Assembly (NCBI GenBank): GCA_964619885.1
Contig: CAZUGA010000021.1
Coordinates: 9,474-73,473 of the forward strand
DNA length: 64,000 nucleotides
Direction of reading: 5' to 3'
DNA from: CAZUGA01 sp964619885
GTDB taxonomy: Bacteria; Pseudomonadota; Gammaproteobacteria; Methylococcales; UBA1147
The notes below the pieces were generated by a model. The model was not told the DNA's origin, ran no database searches, and was given only the letters and a program-made list of their open reading frames with translations. Below, piece by piece: positions 18,112 through 27,078 of the stretch. Position numbers and translations under genes: made by a program. Position 1 is the first letter of the stretch. Each line of letters opens with the position of its first letter.

Positions 18112-18561
18112 TTAGTCTTCTTTCGTATAATCACCATCTATAGTATTGCCGCTGGTGCTATCGTTTTTATTCCGTTGCATTCCCACGTTCATTCCCGCAG
18201 TAATTAAATGCTTCTCAAGCAAATAGGAAACAAACCATTTTCGGGTCTGCGGTATAAGGCAAAAAAACCCCAGTGCATCAGTGACAAAACCCGGCGTGAG
18301 TAGCAATGCACCGCCTACCAGCAATAATGGTCCTTCGATCATTTCCATCGCAGGGATCTCTCCCTTCGATAGAGCATTTTGCAGTCGTTGCATAGTCGAA
18401 AATCCTTGGCTACGCAGCATCGATGCGCCTAGGACTGCTGTTCCGACTACCAATACTACGGTTGGAAAGATACCGATGATGCCGCCAATTTTCAGAAGAA
18501 GATAAATTTCAAGTATTGGGATGGATAGGAAAAAGATAAATAATATTTGAAATATAGACAT
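18112..18561 (-). CDS. fxsA: FxsA-family membrane protein
   Basis: A 149-residue inner-membrane protein with the FxsA fold: three to four hydrophobic helices with the family-like ILEIYLLLKIGG near residue 18, a loop rich in small residues (VGTAVLGASMLRSQG) and GPLLLVGGALLLTPGFVTDALGF around residue 80. The hydrophilic tail is variable. In E. coli, FxsA overproduction suppresses F-exclusion of phage T7; its normal role is not established. The start at 18561 is preferred over one 19 codons upstream because AGGG precedes it and the product then begins at the family's usual position (MSIFQIL). It is divergent from cutA. Confidence 0.9.
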   Translation of the reverse strand: MSIFQILFIFFLSIPILEIYLLLKIGGIIGIFPTVVLVVGTAVLGASMLRSQGFSTMQRLQNALSKGEIPAMEMIEGPLLLVGGALLLTPGFVTDALGFFCLIPQTRKWFVSYLLEKHLITAGMNVGMQRNKNDSTSGNTIDGDYTKED

Positions 18562-18843
18562 AATATACCCTTGTAATTTGTTTCTTGTGCTGGATAATCC
18601 AGTGATGAATGGACTCAAAGATTAAACTTTCGCAACGATCTCCCGCATAAAATTTCGGAGTCATTTGGTTTATTTAATAGGCGCCGAGCGTAAGTGGATT
18701 CGTGACTGGTCATTATTGTCGGATTTTTCAGCGTGAATCTCCATTTTGTGTTCAACGCAGCTTTTCCAATCCAGAGCCTATAGGGTGTCATAATTATTGC
18801 TGTCCGGCTCGCGAAATGCCGCCGGGTTATACAACGTGAAAAA

Positions 18844-19173
18844 ATGGCCGAAAAATTTTCTCTTATTCTTTGTTCCTGTCCAGACAATAATGTCGCCAAT
18901 TCGCTTGCGAAAGGTCTAGTGTCCAGCCATTTGGCCGCCTGCGTCAACATAATACCGCAGATCACTTCGATTTATCCTTGGGCGGGTAATATAGAAACCG
19001 CTCAAGAATGCCTGTTGTTGATTAAATCAAGTACTACAGTTTATTCGTCTTTGGAGCGATACATCACGGACAATCACCCCTATGAACTTCCCGAAATAAT
19101 CGCTGTCCCTATACGACACGGAGAACCGGGGTATCTAGATTGGATCAATCAATGGTTAGGCTTACGAAATTAA
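18844..19173 (+). CDS. cutA: CutA divalent-cation tolerance protein
   Basis: A 109-residue protein with the trimeric CutA1 fold. Family motifs include AKGLVSSHLAACVNIIPQITSIYPWAGNIE and the C-terminal HPYELPEIIAVPI preceding the terminal helix. In E. coli it is associated with copper tolerance and is sometimes linked to DsbD. Here it overlaps the start of dsbD by 22 bases, which supports co-transcription and translational coupling. Length is normal. A divergent promoter region of about 280 bases separates it from fxsA. Confidence 0.94.
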   Translation: MAEKFSLILCSCPDNNVANSLAKGLVSSHLAACVNIIPQITSIYPWAGNIETAQECLLLIKSSTTVYSSLERYITDNHPYELPEIIAVPIRHGEPGYLDWINQWLGLRN

Positions 19174-21413
19174 TTCTTTTTTTAGCAATAGTTTTTTTCG
19201 GCTGCGCTGTAGCAACTGCGCAGGACGATGTTGAGCTATTGCCGCCTGATCAGGCTTTTAGGCTTTCATCCGAAGGAATAACCGATAACGCAATTAAATT
19301 ATCTTGGGACATTGCTGACGGTTACTATCTTTACCGCGATAAATTTAAATTTAGTACTACGACGCAGGATCTGAGTTTGGCTGAGCCAGCCATTCCACCC
19401 GGCAAAATTAAACATGACGATTATTTTGGCGACGTAGAGATATTGCGAGGAAAGATAAGCGTCAGTATACCTTTTCATTGGGTTAGCCGTGCAGCAACCC
19501 AAGTAGCACTTAGCGTCGCGTATCAGGGTTGTGCGGATATTGGTGTTTGTTATCCTCCGGAAAAGAAAGAATTGATAGTGCAGTTGCCGTCTGTGAGTTC
19601 TGTTCTGGCTACCGAACCCCTATCTTTCAATAAAAATAGTTCCGGCTCAATAGGGGGGTTGGGTTTAAATTTGTTTGGTGATGAATTGTTGCCCGCGGAT
19701 GAAGCATTTAGGTTCATTGCGGATGTGAAGGATGGAAATACAGTTCATCTCGCTTGGCAAATTGCGGATGGTTATTATTTATACCGGCAAAAGTTCGGAT
19801 TTTCTTTATTGGACGGTGCTGGAGTCCAGCTAGGGACACCCAATATTCCTCGGGGAAAGTCAACCCACGACGAAGCTTTCGGCAATGTTGAAATATTTTA
19901 CACTGAGGTAGACTTTGATTTGCCATTGCTACGCAGCGATCCGGGTCCGATGCGGGTAACGTTGCAGGTCAATTATCAGGGTTGCGCTGAACGCGGTGTG
20001 TGTTATCCACCGATAACCAAATCAGTGGAATTGGATCTCCCTAACAGTGTGATAAAAAAGCAGTTGGCTTCCACTAAAGCCAAACCCATATCCGAACAAA
20101 GTATGATTGCGTTGGGATTGCAGCATGATGCTCTATGGTTGACGGTAATTAGCTTTTTCGGTTTTGGCTTGATTTTGGCTTTTACCCCCTGTGTCTTGCC
20201 TATGATTCCGATATTGTCTGGATTAATTATCGGGCAGGGAAGCAATATCAATACGCGTCGAGCATTTTTACTGTCATTGAGTTATGTATTGGCCGCCGCG
20301 CTAACCTATACCGTGTTTGGTATCCTTGCGGGTCTATTTGGCAGTAATCTACAAGTTCTGTTTCAGTCACCCTGGATCATCGTTACATTTAGTTTGGTGT
20401 TTGTATTATTGGCATTGTCGATGTTTGATTTTTACACCTTGCAAATGCCGACGTCGATTCAAAGCAGACTCGCCGCGTTGGAAAACCGACAGGAAGGCGG
20501 GACCTTGATAGGCGCATTCATTATGGGGGTTTTGTCTGCGTTGATAGTGGGGCCCTGTGTTGCTGCTCCGTTGATCGGCGTGTTGATCTATATAGGCCAA
20601 TCTGGTGATGCAGTACTGGGCGGATTAGCCTTATTTGCGATGGGCCTAGGCATGGGTTTTCCGTTGCTGATCATAGGCGCTTCGGCGGGTAGATTATTGC
20701 CAAAAGCAGGTTCGTGGATGAACGCGACCAAAGCGGTTTTTGGAGTGTTATTGCTCGGGGTCGCCGTATGGTTCTTAGAACGCATACTTCCTGCGGCTGT
20801 AACGATGTTGTTGTGGGCAGGATTGTTGATCATTCCAGCGATATACCTCCACGCATTGGATCCGTTGCCGAGTGGTGCATCCGGTTGGCAACGACTATGG
20901 AAAGGTTGCGCTATTTTCATGTTGGTTTACGGCGTAATTTTAGTTGTCGGAGTCGCGTCGGGCGGTAAAGATCCATTGCAGCCCTTAACGCAGTTAGTGG
21001 GGCGGGACGGCATGGAACGCGCGCACGGTTTGACGTTTGAGCCGGTTAAATCGAGTTCGGAATTGGATGTTTATCTGGATAGGGCTAGCCAAAATGGACA
21101 ATGGGTCATGCTGGATTATTACGCAGACTGGTGTATCTCCTGTAAAGAGATGGAGCGTTATACTTTTTCCGATAAGCGCGTTCAGCAAGCTTTGCGTAAT
21201 GTGGTGCTATTGCAGGCTGATGTCACCGAGGATAATCAACAAGACAAAAAATTATTGGCACGTTTTGGTCTAATTGGCCCGCCGGCTACATTGTTTTTTG
21301 GTCCCGACAAACTAGAGCGCGAAGCTTACCGTGTTGTAGGATATAAAGACGCAGATGATTTTGTGTTACATCTTATGCATATTATTCCGGCGGATAAAAG
21401 CGCGGTATTTTAG
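19152..21413 (+). CDS. dsbD: Thiol:disulfide interchange protein DsbD with a duplicated N-terminal domain
   Basis: A 753-residue inner-membrane electron relay carrying reducing power from cytoplasmic thioredoxin to periplasmic thiol proteins. After a signal peptide come two copies of the DsbD-alpha domain (about residues 27-150 and 177-300). Each has an ADGYYLYR core and a redox pair in YQGCA..GVCYPP (C127/C133 and C278/C284). The eight-helix beta domain follows with C347 (TPCVLP) and C469 (GPCVAAP), then the periplasmic thioredoxin-like gamma domain with WCISC (C661/C664). E. coli DsbD is about 565 residues with one alpha domain. Start: the ATG at 19152, not the TTG at 19140. It overlaps cutA and is followed by a TlpA-like thioredoxin gene. 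Confidence 0.95.
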   Translation: MVRLTKLILFLAIVFFGCAVATAQDDVELLPPDQAFRLSSEGITDNAIKLSWDIADGYYLYRDKFKFSTTTQDLSLAEPAIPPGKIKHDDYFGDVEILRGKISVSIPFHWVSRAATQVALSVAYQGCADIGVCYPPEKKELIVQLPSVSSVLATEPLSFNKNSSGSIGGLGLNLFGDELLPADEAFRFIADVKDGNTVHLAWQIADGYYLYRQKFGFSLLDGAGVQLGTPNIPRGKSTHDEAFGNVEIFYTEVDFDLPLLRSDPGPMRVTLQVNYQGCAERGVCYPPITKSVELDLPNSVIKKQLASTKAKPISEQSMIALGLQHDALWLTVISFFGFGLILAFTPCVLPMIPILSGLIIGQGSNINTRRAFLLSLSYVLAAALTYTVFGILAGLFGSNLQVLFQSPWIIVTFSLVFVLLALSMFDFYTLQMPTSIQSRLAALENRQEGGTLIGAFIMGVLSALIVGPCVAAPLIGVLIYIGQSGDAVLGGLALFAMGLGMGFPLLIIGASAGRLLPKAGSWMNATKAVFGVLLLGVAVWFLERILPAAVTMLLWAGLLIIPAIYLHALDPLPSGASGWQRLWKGCAIFMLVYGVILVVGVASGGKDPLQPLTQLVGRDGMERAHGLTFEPVKSSSELDVYLDRASQNGQWVMLDYYADWCISCKEMERYTFSDKRVQQALRNVVLLQADVTEDNQQDKKLLARFGLIGPPATLFFGPDKLEREAYRVVGYKDADDFVLHLMHIIPADKSAVF

Positions 21414-21476
21414 CTGTGTGGTTGTTTGTGTCGCTGTATTTTAGATGAAATGAATCAAAGCGAATAATTACGTCAA

Positions 21477-21989
21477 ATGTTTAAAAAATTTCTATTTGTT
21501 CTGGTCTGTTTTACGGCTGCGGGTGTAGGGGTTTACGCTTACCAACTGGATCAGTTGCCGCCGCCCGATGAAAGGCGTACGGCGCCGCGATTTTCACTGC
21601 CCGATAGTGAGGGTGTGGAGAGAACTCTAGATACCTGGAAAGACCAAGTGTTGGTGATAAATTTTTGGGCAACATGGTGTCCTCCGTGCCGGGAAGAAAT
21701 TCCTGCTTTCACAAAAATTCAAGATGAGCTGGGCTCCAAGGGTTTGCAGTTTATCGGTATTGCAATCGAAGAAGCGGAACCTGTTCGCGAGTTTATGCAA
21801 CAATTTCCAGTTAACTACCCGATGCTCATTGCCCCGGATAATGGCATGTCATTGATGGCAGAATTTGGTAATACGATGGGTGTTGTGCCCTTTTCTGTGG
21901 TTCTTGACCGTTCTGGCAGAATTGTACATATGCAGCCGGGTGTATTCGAGCCAGATCAAGTTAAGAAATGGGTAGCACCGTTACTTTGA
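21477..21989 (+). CDS. TlpA/ResA-type membrane-anchored thioredoxin-like protein
   Basis: A 170-residue protein with an uncleaved-looking N-terminal membrane anchor (residues 4-22) and a thioredoxin fold. The active site is WCPPC (C68, C71) in NFWATWCPPCREEIPAF, typical of TlpA/ResA/DsbE reductases. A cis-proline loop appears as GVVPFSVVLD near residue 141. It likely receives electrons from the DsbD encoded just upstream and reduces specific periplasmic disulfides, for example in cytochrome c maturation; the target is not shown by the sequence. It belongs to the cutA-dsbD-tlpA-aroQ-acc run. Confidence 0.92.
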   Translation: MFKKFLFVLVCFTAAGVGVYAYQLDQLPPPDERRTAPRFSLPDSEGVERTLDTWKDQVLVINFWATWCPPCREEIPAFTKIQDELGSKGLQFIGIAIEEAEPVREFMQQFPVNYPMLIAPDNGMSLMAEFGNTMGVVPFSVVLDRSGRIVHMQPGVFEPDQVKKWVAPLL

Positions 21990-22173
21990 ATTATTCTAAG
22001 CAGTTTGAATTGATGGGTTGTAAATATCGCTAAACCTTATAGCTGGCATGTATCATGCCGCGAACGTTTACGATCTAATAACAATATGGACAAAATTTCG
22101 GTGATCAGGGAGAATGGTGCAACTTTCAACAAGCTTCGACAACCGAGTTGGGCGTTTGATCGGCATTATCCGA

Positions 22174-22620
22174 ATGGCAAGTATAGTTGTGTTAAATGGG
22201 CCAAACCTGAATTTATTGGGTGTTCGCGAACCAGCAATATACGGAGATCAAAAACTTGCTGATATTCAACAGAACTTGGAATCCGTAGCGGAAGCGGCGG
22301 GACATCAAATCCAATTTTCCCAGCACAATGCTGAACATGAAATTATCGAGCGGATCCACCAGGCATTTTCACTGGCGGTTGATTTTATTTTGATCAATCC
22401 CGCAGCGTTTACCCATACAAGTATCGCCATCCGCGATGCTTTTCTTGCGACTAAAATCCCTTTTATTGAAGTACATTTATCCAACGTACATTCCAGAGAA
22501 GCATTTCGTCAACATTCCTATCTATCGGATATTGCGCAGGGCGTTATCTGTGGATTTGGCGCACTGAGCTACGAATTAGCGTTGCGAGCTGCGTTTAAGC
22601 AGTTGGATGAGAATAATTAG
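22174..22620 (+). CDS. aroQ: 3-dehydroquinate dehydratase, type II
   Basis: A 148-residue flavodoxin-like fold enzyme of the shikimate pathway that dehydrates 3-dehydroquinate to 3-dehydroshikimate; the family forms dodecamers. Motifs: VVLNGPNLNLLGVREPAIYG at the N-terminus containing the catalytic arginine and tyrosine, INPAAFTHTSIAIRDA in the middle, and EVHLSNVHSREAFRQHSYLS containing the catalytic histidine region. An in-frame start 20 codons upstream exists, but the ATG at 22174 gives the normal family length and N-terminus. It ends two bases before accB, an aroQ-accB-accC order common in gammaproteobacteria. Confidence 0.95.
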   Translation: MASIVVLNGPNLNLLGVREPAIYGDQKLADIQQNLESVAEAAGHQIQFSQHNAEHEIIERIHQAFSLAVDFILINPAAFTHTSIAIRDAFLATKIPFIEVHLSNVHSREAFRQHSYLSDIAQGVICGFGALSYELALRAAFKQLDENN

Positions 22621-22622
22621 TT

Positions 22623-23078
22623 ATGGACATTCGAAAAATAAAAAAACTTATAGAGATTATCGAAGAATCTGATATTGCCGAGTTGGAAATCCACGAAGGC
22701 GATGACTCGGTACGAATCAATCGATATGCTGCCGCCCCACCACCGGTTATGACCAGCGTTGCTGCGGCGGTGCCAGCGGTTGACGCGACGAATTCTTTTG
22801 TTGCGGCTTCGCCAGTGGTCGAAGAGGATGCTGATATTGGTGGCGGTCATGTTATAAATTCTCCGATGGTCGGTACGTTCTATTTGGGACCATCTCCCGG
22901 CTCCAAAGATTTTGTCTCGGTGGGGCAGCAAGTTAGCGTCGGCGATACGCTTTGTATTATCGAAGCGATGAAGATTCTCAACCAGATTGAATCTGATCAG
23001 TCAGGAGTAGTGGCCAAGATTCTGGTTGAAAATGCGCAACCGGTAGAATACAACCAGCCGTTGTTCGTCATCGAATAA
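22623..23078 (+). CDS. accB: Biotin carboxyl carrier protein of acetyl-CoA carboxylase
   Basis: A 151-residue BCCP: an N-terminal helical region for subunit contacts, a flexible Ala/Pro/Val-rich linker (about residues 38-70) and a C-terminal biotinyl domain. The biotin-acceptor lysine lies in EAMKILNQIE. Most BCCPs have EAMKM; the isoleucine after the lysine is a mild variant. It carries the carboxybiotin between the AccC and AccAD active sites in malonyl-CoA synthesis. The start is two bases after aroQ, and accC follows 56 bases later. Confidence 0.95.
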   Translation: MDIRKIKKLIEIIEESDIAELEIHEGDDSVRINRYAAAPPPVMTSVAAAVPAVDATNSFVAASPVVEEDADIGGGHVINSPMVGTFYLGPSPGSKDFVSVGQQVSVGDTLCIIEAMKILNQIESDQSGVVAKILVENAQPVEYNQPLFVIE

Positions 23079-23134
23079 CACCACCGTTGTATTTTTGCTA
23101 ACAAGTTTTCAGTTACCCCAATTCTCTTTTAGTT

Positions 23135-24475
23135 ATGCTTGATAAGATCGTAATTGCCAATCGAGGGGAGATTGCTCTTCGTATACTTCGGGCCTGCCGT
23201 GAACTAGGAATACAAGCGGTTGCCGTACATTCAGACGCGGACCGCGAACTCAAACATGTGTTGTTGGCAGATGAGTCAGTATGCATTGGACCAGCGCCTT
23301 CGCAAGACAGCTACTTGAATATGCCGGCAATAATCAGCGCGGCCGAAGTAACAGATTCCGAGGCAATACATCCAGGCTATGGCTTTCTGTCAGAAAACGC
23401 GGATTTTGCAGAAAAAGTTCACCAGAGTGGGTTTGTGTTTATTGGGCCGCGGGCTGAAACGATCCGTTTGATGGGGGATAAAATTTCCGCCAAGAAAGCC
23501 ATGCAGGAAGCGGGTATCCCGTGCGTTCCCGGGAGCGGGGAGCCGTTGGACGAAGATAAAGCTAAAACTTTGAAACTCGCAAGGGAAATTGGATATCCGG
23601 TTATTATCAAAGCGGCCGGCGGTGGTGGTGGTCGGGGAATGAGAACCGTGCATACTGAAGCAGCGATGCTGAACGCCGTGACCTTGACCAAATCGGAAGC
23701 CCTATCCGCGTTTGGTAACGGAACAGTATACATGGAGAAATTTTTAGAGAATCCCCGCCACGTTGAGTTTCAAGTGTTGGCAGATGCGCACGGAAACGCA
23801 ATTCATTTGGGTGAGCGAGATTGCTCCACGCAACGTAGGCATCAAAAGGTTATCGAGGAGGCGCCAGCTCCGGGTATTAACGAAGAACAACGTAATAGAA
23901 TTGGAAAGCGCTGTGTGGATGCCTGTTTATCAATCGGATATTTGGGGGCAGGGACCTTCGAATTTCTGTATGAAAATGAGGAATTTTATTTTATTGAGAT
24001 GAATACTCGGGTTCAGGTCGAACATCCAGTTACCGAAATGGTGTGCAGTTTTGACATTGTCAAAGAGCAGATTCGTATCGCAGCGGGAGAGCCCTTGTCG
24101 GTGAGCCAAAGCGAAATAAAATTGAATGGACATGCTGTTGAGTGTCGACTTAATGCCGAAGATCCAGACAACTTTATGCCATCCCCTGGTGTTATCGAAC
24201 AATTCCACATGCCCGGAGGTCCGGGAATAAGAGTGGAAACACACGTTTACAATGGCTATACCGTGCCGCCATATTATGATTCAATGATCGGGAAATTAAT
24301 TGCACATGGGGACACGCGGGATAGTGCATTGGCAAGGTTGCGAACCGCACTGAATGAAATGGTGATCGCGGGGATTAAAACGAATATTCCGTTGCACAAG
24401 GATATCCTCAACGATGGGGCGTTCATCAGTGGTGGTCAGAATATCCATTATCTTGAGAAAAAATTGGGTATATAA
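23135..24475 (+). CDS. accC: Biotin carboxylase subunit of acetyl-CoA carboxylase
   Basis: A 446-residue ATP-grasp enzyme of standard length. Features: the N-terminal biotin-carboxylase domain (KIVIANRGEIALRILRACRE), the glycine-rich ATP loop KAAGGGGGRGMR near residue 160, the HVEFQVLAD segment, EMNTRVQVEHPVTEMV near residue 288 and the C-terminal domain with ECRLNAEDP. It carboxylates the biotin on AccB using bicarbonate and ATP. It is co-transcribed with accB; prmA follows 21 bases later. Confidence 0.97.
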   Translation: MLDKIVIANRGEIALRILRACRELGIQAVAVHSDADRELKHVLLADESVCIGPAPSQDSYLNMPAIISAAEVTDSEAIHPGYGFLSENADFAEKVHQSGFVFIGPRAETIRLMGDKISAKKAMQEAGIPCVPGSGEPLDEDKAKTLKLAREIGYPVIIKAAGGGGGRGMRTVHTEAAMLNAVTLTKSEALSAFGNGTVYMEKFLENPRHVEFQVLADAHGNAIHLGERDCSTQRRHQKVIEEAPAPGINEEQRNRIGKRCVDACLSIGYLGAGTFEFLYENEEFYFIEMNTRVQVEHPVTEMVCSFDIVKEQIRIAAGEPLSVSQSEIKLNGHAVECRLNAEDPDNFMPSPGVIEQFHMPGGPGIRVETHVYNGYTVPPYYDSMIGKLIAHGDTRDSALARLRTALNEMVIAGIKTNIPLHKDILNDGAFISGGQNIHYLEKKLGI

Positions 24476-24496
24476 AACCCTTAACAGCGGCTGTTA

Positions 24497-25441
24497 TTGC
24501 GTAGTCGAGATTTAGTTGTGGCCGGATACGATAATGCTGAGTCTCCGAAACAACAAAGCTGGCAGCAGATCTCTGTTGTTACAGACGAGCTTTCTTCGCA
24601 TTTTTTATCCCAATTATTATTCGACTTGGGAGCACTTTCGGTTACTTTTAGCGATGCTGCAAATGAAGATCTGTACGAGCCACCCCCTGGTACCACTCCG
24701 CTCTGGTCGCATACCAAAGTTATCGCCTTGTTTGATGCCGATACGAACCTTCATGCGATAAAGCGATCGGTATCCGAGCACGTGCCCCGAGCCAATTTGA
24801 CTAGGTGGCAATCCGAGATACTGGCGGATAAGGTTTGGGAAAGAGTCTGGCTGGAACATTTTCATCCCATGCAGTTTGGTGAGCGGCTTTGGGTCAGTCC
24901 TACCGGGCAAGCGCCACCCGACGATGCTGATACTTGTCTGATTTTGGATCCAGGATTAGCGTTCGGTACCGGAACACACCCAACTACTGCATTGTGTTTG
25001 GATTGGTTGGCGCAATCTGATTTAACTGGATTGCAGATTATCGATTATGGTTGTGGCTCGGGCATATTGGCCATTGCTGCAGCACTGCTCGGTGCAGACG
25101 AGGTTTTCGCGGTAGATATTGAAGACCAGGCGCTGATTGCGACGCAATCCAACGCGCAAAAAAATGGTGTTGATGGGCGGGTGCATATCTGTGCCGCAGA
25201 TGAATTGCCGGCTATTGAGGTCGATATTGTAGTTGCTAATATTTTGGCGCAGCCTTTGTGCGATTTGGCACAGAACATTAAGTTATTGATTAGACCTAAT
25301 GGGCATCTAGTCCTTTCCGGGATATTAGAAGATCAAATCGATAGTGTTGTTAGTGCCTATGTTGATGATATTGCTTTTGAAAGTCAAAATTGCAGGGATA
25401 GTTGGGCTAGACTGAGTGGTGTAAAAAGATCGCCATCTTGA
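24497..25441 (+). CDS. prmA: Ribosomal protein L11 methyltransferase
   Basis: A 314-residue SAM-dependent methyltransferase that trimethylates ribosomal protein L11. The N-terminal substrate-recognition domain is followed by a Rossmann domain with the PrmA signatures LDPGLAFGTGTHPTTALCL (around residue 155), IDYGCGSGILAIAAALLGA (around residue 183) and VVANILAQPL. The start is uncertain: the frame opens with TTG at 24497, and GTG at 24518 is an alternative closer to the usual PrmA N-terminus. Neither has a clear ribosome-binding site. It is the next gene in the accB-accC run, as in many gammaproteobacteria. Confidence 0.93.
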   Translation: MRSRDLVVAGYDNAESPKQQSWQQISVVTDELSSHFLSQLLFDLGALSVTFSDAANEDLYEPPPGTTPLWSHTKVIALFDADTNLHAIKRSVSEHVPRANLTRWQSEILADKVWERVWLEHFHPMQFGERLWVSPTGQAPPDDADTCLILDPGLAFGTGTHPTTALCLDWLAQSDLTGLQIIDYGCGSGILAIAAALLGADEVFAVDIEDQALIATQSNAQKNGVDGRVHICAADELPAIEVDIVVANILAQPLCDLAQNIKLLIRPNGHLVLSGILEDQIDSVVSAYVDDIAFESQNCRDSWARLSGVKRSPS

Positions 25442-25517
25442 ATCGACCGGAAAAATGATACATCGCCAAGCTACGAAAATTATTTACTAGCCTGAGGCCC
25501 AAACCGATTAAAAAATA

Positions 25518-26234
25518 ATGTATACGCAATGTACGATTTGTAAAACAGCTTACCGAATCACCACAGATGAAGTTCGCGTGGGTCAAGGAAAGGTCTTATG
25601 CTCTCATTGCAATAGCGTATTTGATGCGATCAGTTCGTTAGCCGATGTGGCATTTGAGTACCACCTGTCAGATTTGCGCCGAATTCCAACGCTGACGGTT
25701 GAAAAATCTGTGTCACCACCGTCCGAGACGGATGCATTAGCCAATTTTGATGGGTCGGAATCCGCGGAACCTTTAAAGCCACGGTTAATCTGGGGTTTTG
25801 CTGCTGTTTCCATGTTGTCTTTGCTATTAGGGCAGGTGGTATTTTTCCAATCTCCGAAATGGGCGCAGAATGAGGAATATCGACCATCGTTGGAGAAAAT
25901 TTGTCACGTGGTGGGTTGTCAACTGCCTAAATATAGACATCCCGAGGACATCGAGGTGATCGAGCGTGCACTAGAACCGGCAGGTCGGGGAGCTTTGCAG
26001 TTGCGGGTGCTAATCATCAACAATGGATCGCGTCCTGTCGCATTGCCGGGAATGGCTCTAAAATTGATCCAATTCAATGGGGAACCCTTGGCGCAACGGG
26101 TATTCAGTCCACAGGAATACCTTAATGATCTGAATAAGGTCAAACAATTGCCGGTGGGCCGCCCTATTCAGATAAATCTAAAGATTGCCAATCCCGATAA
26201 CGAGATTGCCGGTTATAGTTTCAAATTTATTTAG
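25518..26234 (+). CDS. Zinc-ribbon / DUF3426 membrane protein
   Basis: A 238-residue protein. The N-terminus is a MJ0042-type zinc ribbon with two cysteine pairs (CTIC at residues 5-8 and CSHC at about 28-31). After a low-complexity linker comes one transmembrane helix (about residues 96-112), then the DUF3426 domain with its conserved C..V.GC pair (CHVVGC). The topology puts the zinc ribbon in the cytoplasm and DUF3426 in the periplasm. Function is unknown. It usually follows prmA in gammaproteobacteria, as here. Confidence 0.9.
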   Translation: MYTQCTICKTAYRITTDEVRVGQGKVLCSHCNSVFDAISSLADVAFEYHLSDLRRIPTLTVEKSVSPPSETDALANFDGSESAEPLKPRLIWGFAAVSMLSLLLGQVVFFQSPKWAQNEEYRPSLEKICHVVGCQLPKYRHPEDIEVIERALEPAGRGALQLRVLIINNGSRPVALPGMALKLIQFNGEPLAQRVFSPQEYLNDLNKVKQLPVGRPIQINLKIANPDNEIAGYSFKFI

Positions 26235-26323
26235 AAGCTCGATGTATGAGCGTAATTTTGCACTGTTTTGGTGAAATTGACCCTCTGTATGGCACTAGTC
26301 TGTAAGACTCTTGGATAAGGGTT

Positions 26324-27016
26324 TTGAGCAATCAAAAGAAACCGGGGCTTTCAATCATAATTCCGGTGTTGAACGAAGTTGTGGCCTTGGTCAAGGCAGT
26401 CGATGGCATAGATCTTTTGCGTCGATCCGGTGCTGAAGTAATTGTCGTTGATGGGGGAAGTCAAGACGGGACTGTTGCATTGGCGACCGAATTAGCGGAT
26501 CGCGTGTTATCGACAGCGACAGGCCGCGCAATGCAGATGAATTGCGGCGCCAAAATCGCGGCAGGTGACTACCTGCTGTTTTTGCATGCAGATACGGTAA
26601 TGTCGGACGATGCCCAGTCGCGGTTATTAGTAACAATACAAAAACATCCGGTGTGGGGCAGGTTTGATGTGCGTCTGTCGGGCCACTATTCTATATTTCG
26701 CGTGGTGGAATATTTCATGAATCTGCGTTCCCGTGTAACCGGCATCGCAACCGGCGATCAGGCAATTTTTGTCAATCGCGACGTTTTTCACAAACTTGGT
26801 GGATACCCTGAAATTCCGCTGATGGAAGATATCGTATTGAGCACCCAATTGAGGCGTTGGGATTCGCCGCTGTGTATCGCTTCTAAAATTATTAGCGACA
26901 GCCGTCGGTGGGAGTCTAATGGCGTAATAAGAACAATCGTGCTTATGTGGGTATTGCGATTCCTTTTCTTTGTCGGTGTAGATGCGGATAAGTTGGCGAG
27001 TATTTATTATCGATAG
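26324..27016 (+). CDS. TIGR04283-type family 2 glycosyltransferase
   Basis: A 230-residue GT2 enzyme with a short nucleotide-sugar-binding GT-A fold. Visible features: LSIIIPVLNE at the N-terminus, VIVVDGGSQDGT (nucleotide-contacting region), the metal-binding FLHADT (D91 region) and MEDIVLSTQLRRWD (catalytic ED). A C-terminal hydrophobic segment (residues 203-217) suggests membrane association. Members are named for arsenosugar-type clusters, but no arsenic genes or partner TIGR04282 gene occur here, so the acceptor is unknown. The TTG start at 26324 has AAGGG in front of it. It lies between DUF3426 and a fatty-acid-hydroxylase-family gene. Confidence 0.85.
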   Translation: MSNQKKPGLSIIIPVLNEVVALVKAVDGIDLLRRSGAEVIVVDGGSQDGTVALATELADRVLSTATGRAMQMNCGAKIAAGDYLLFLHADTVMSDDAQSRLLVTIQKHPVWGRFDVRLSGHYSIFRVVEYFMNLRSRVTGIATGDQAIFVNRDVFHKLGGYPEIPLMEDIVLSTQLRRWDSPLCIASKIISDSRRWESNGVIRTIVLMWVLRFLFFVGVDADKLASIYYR

Positions 27017-27078
27017 CTAAGAAGCTGTCTGGGGTTTAGACTCTAATTTGTTATGATTTTTGACTAACTTGATTTGTG

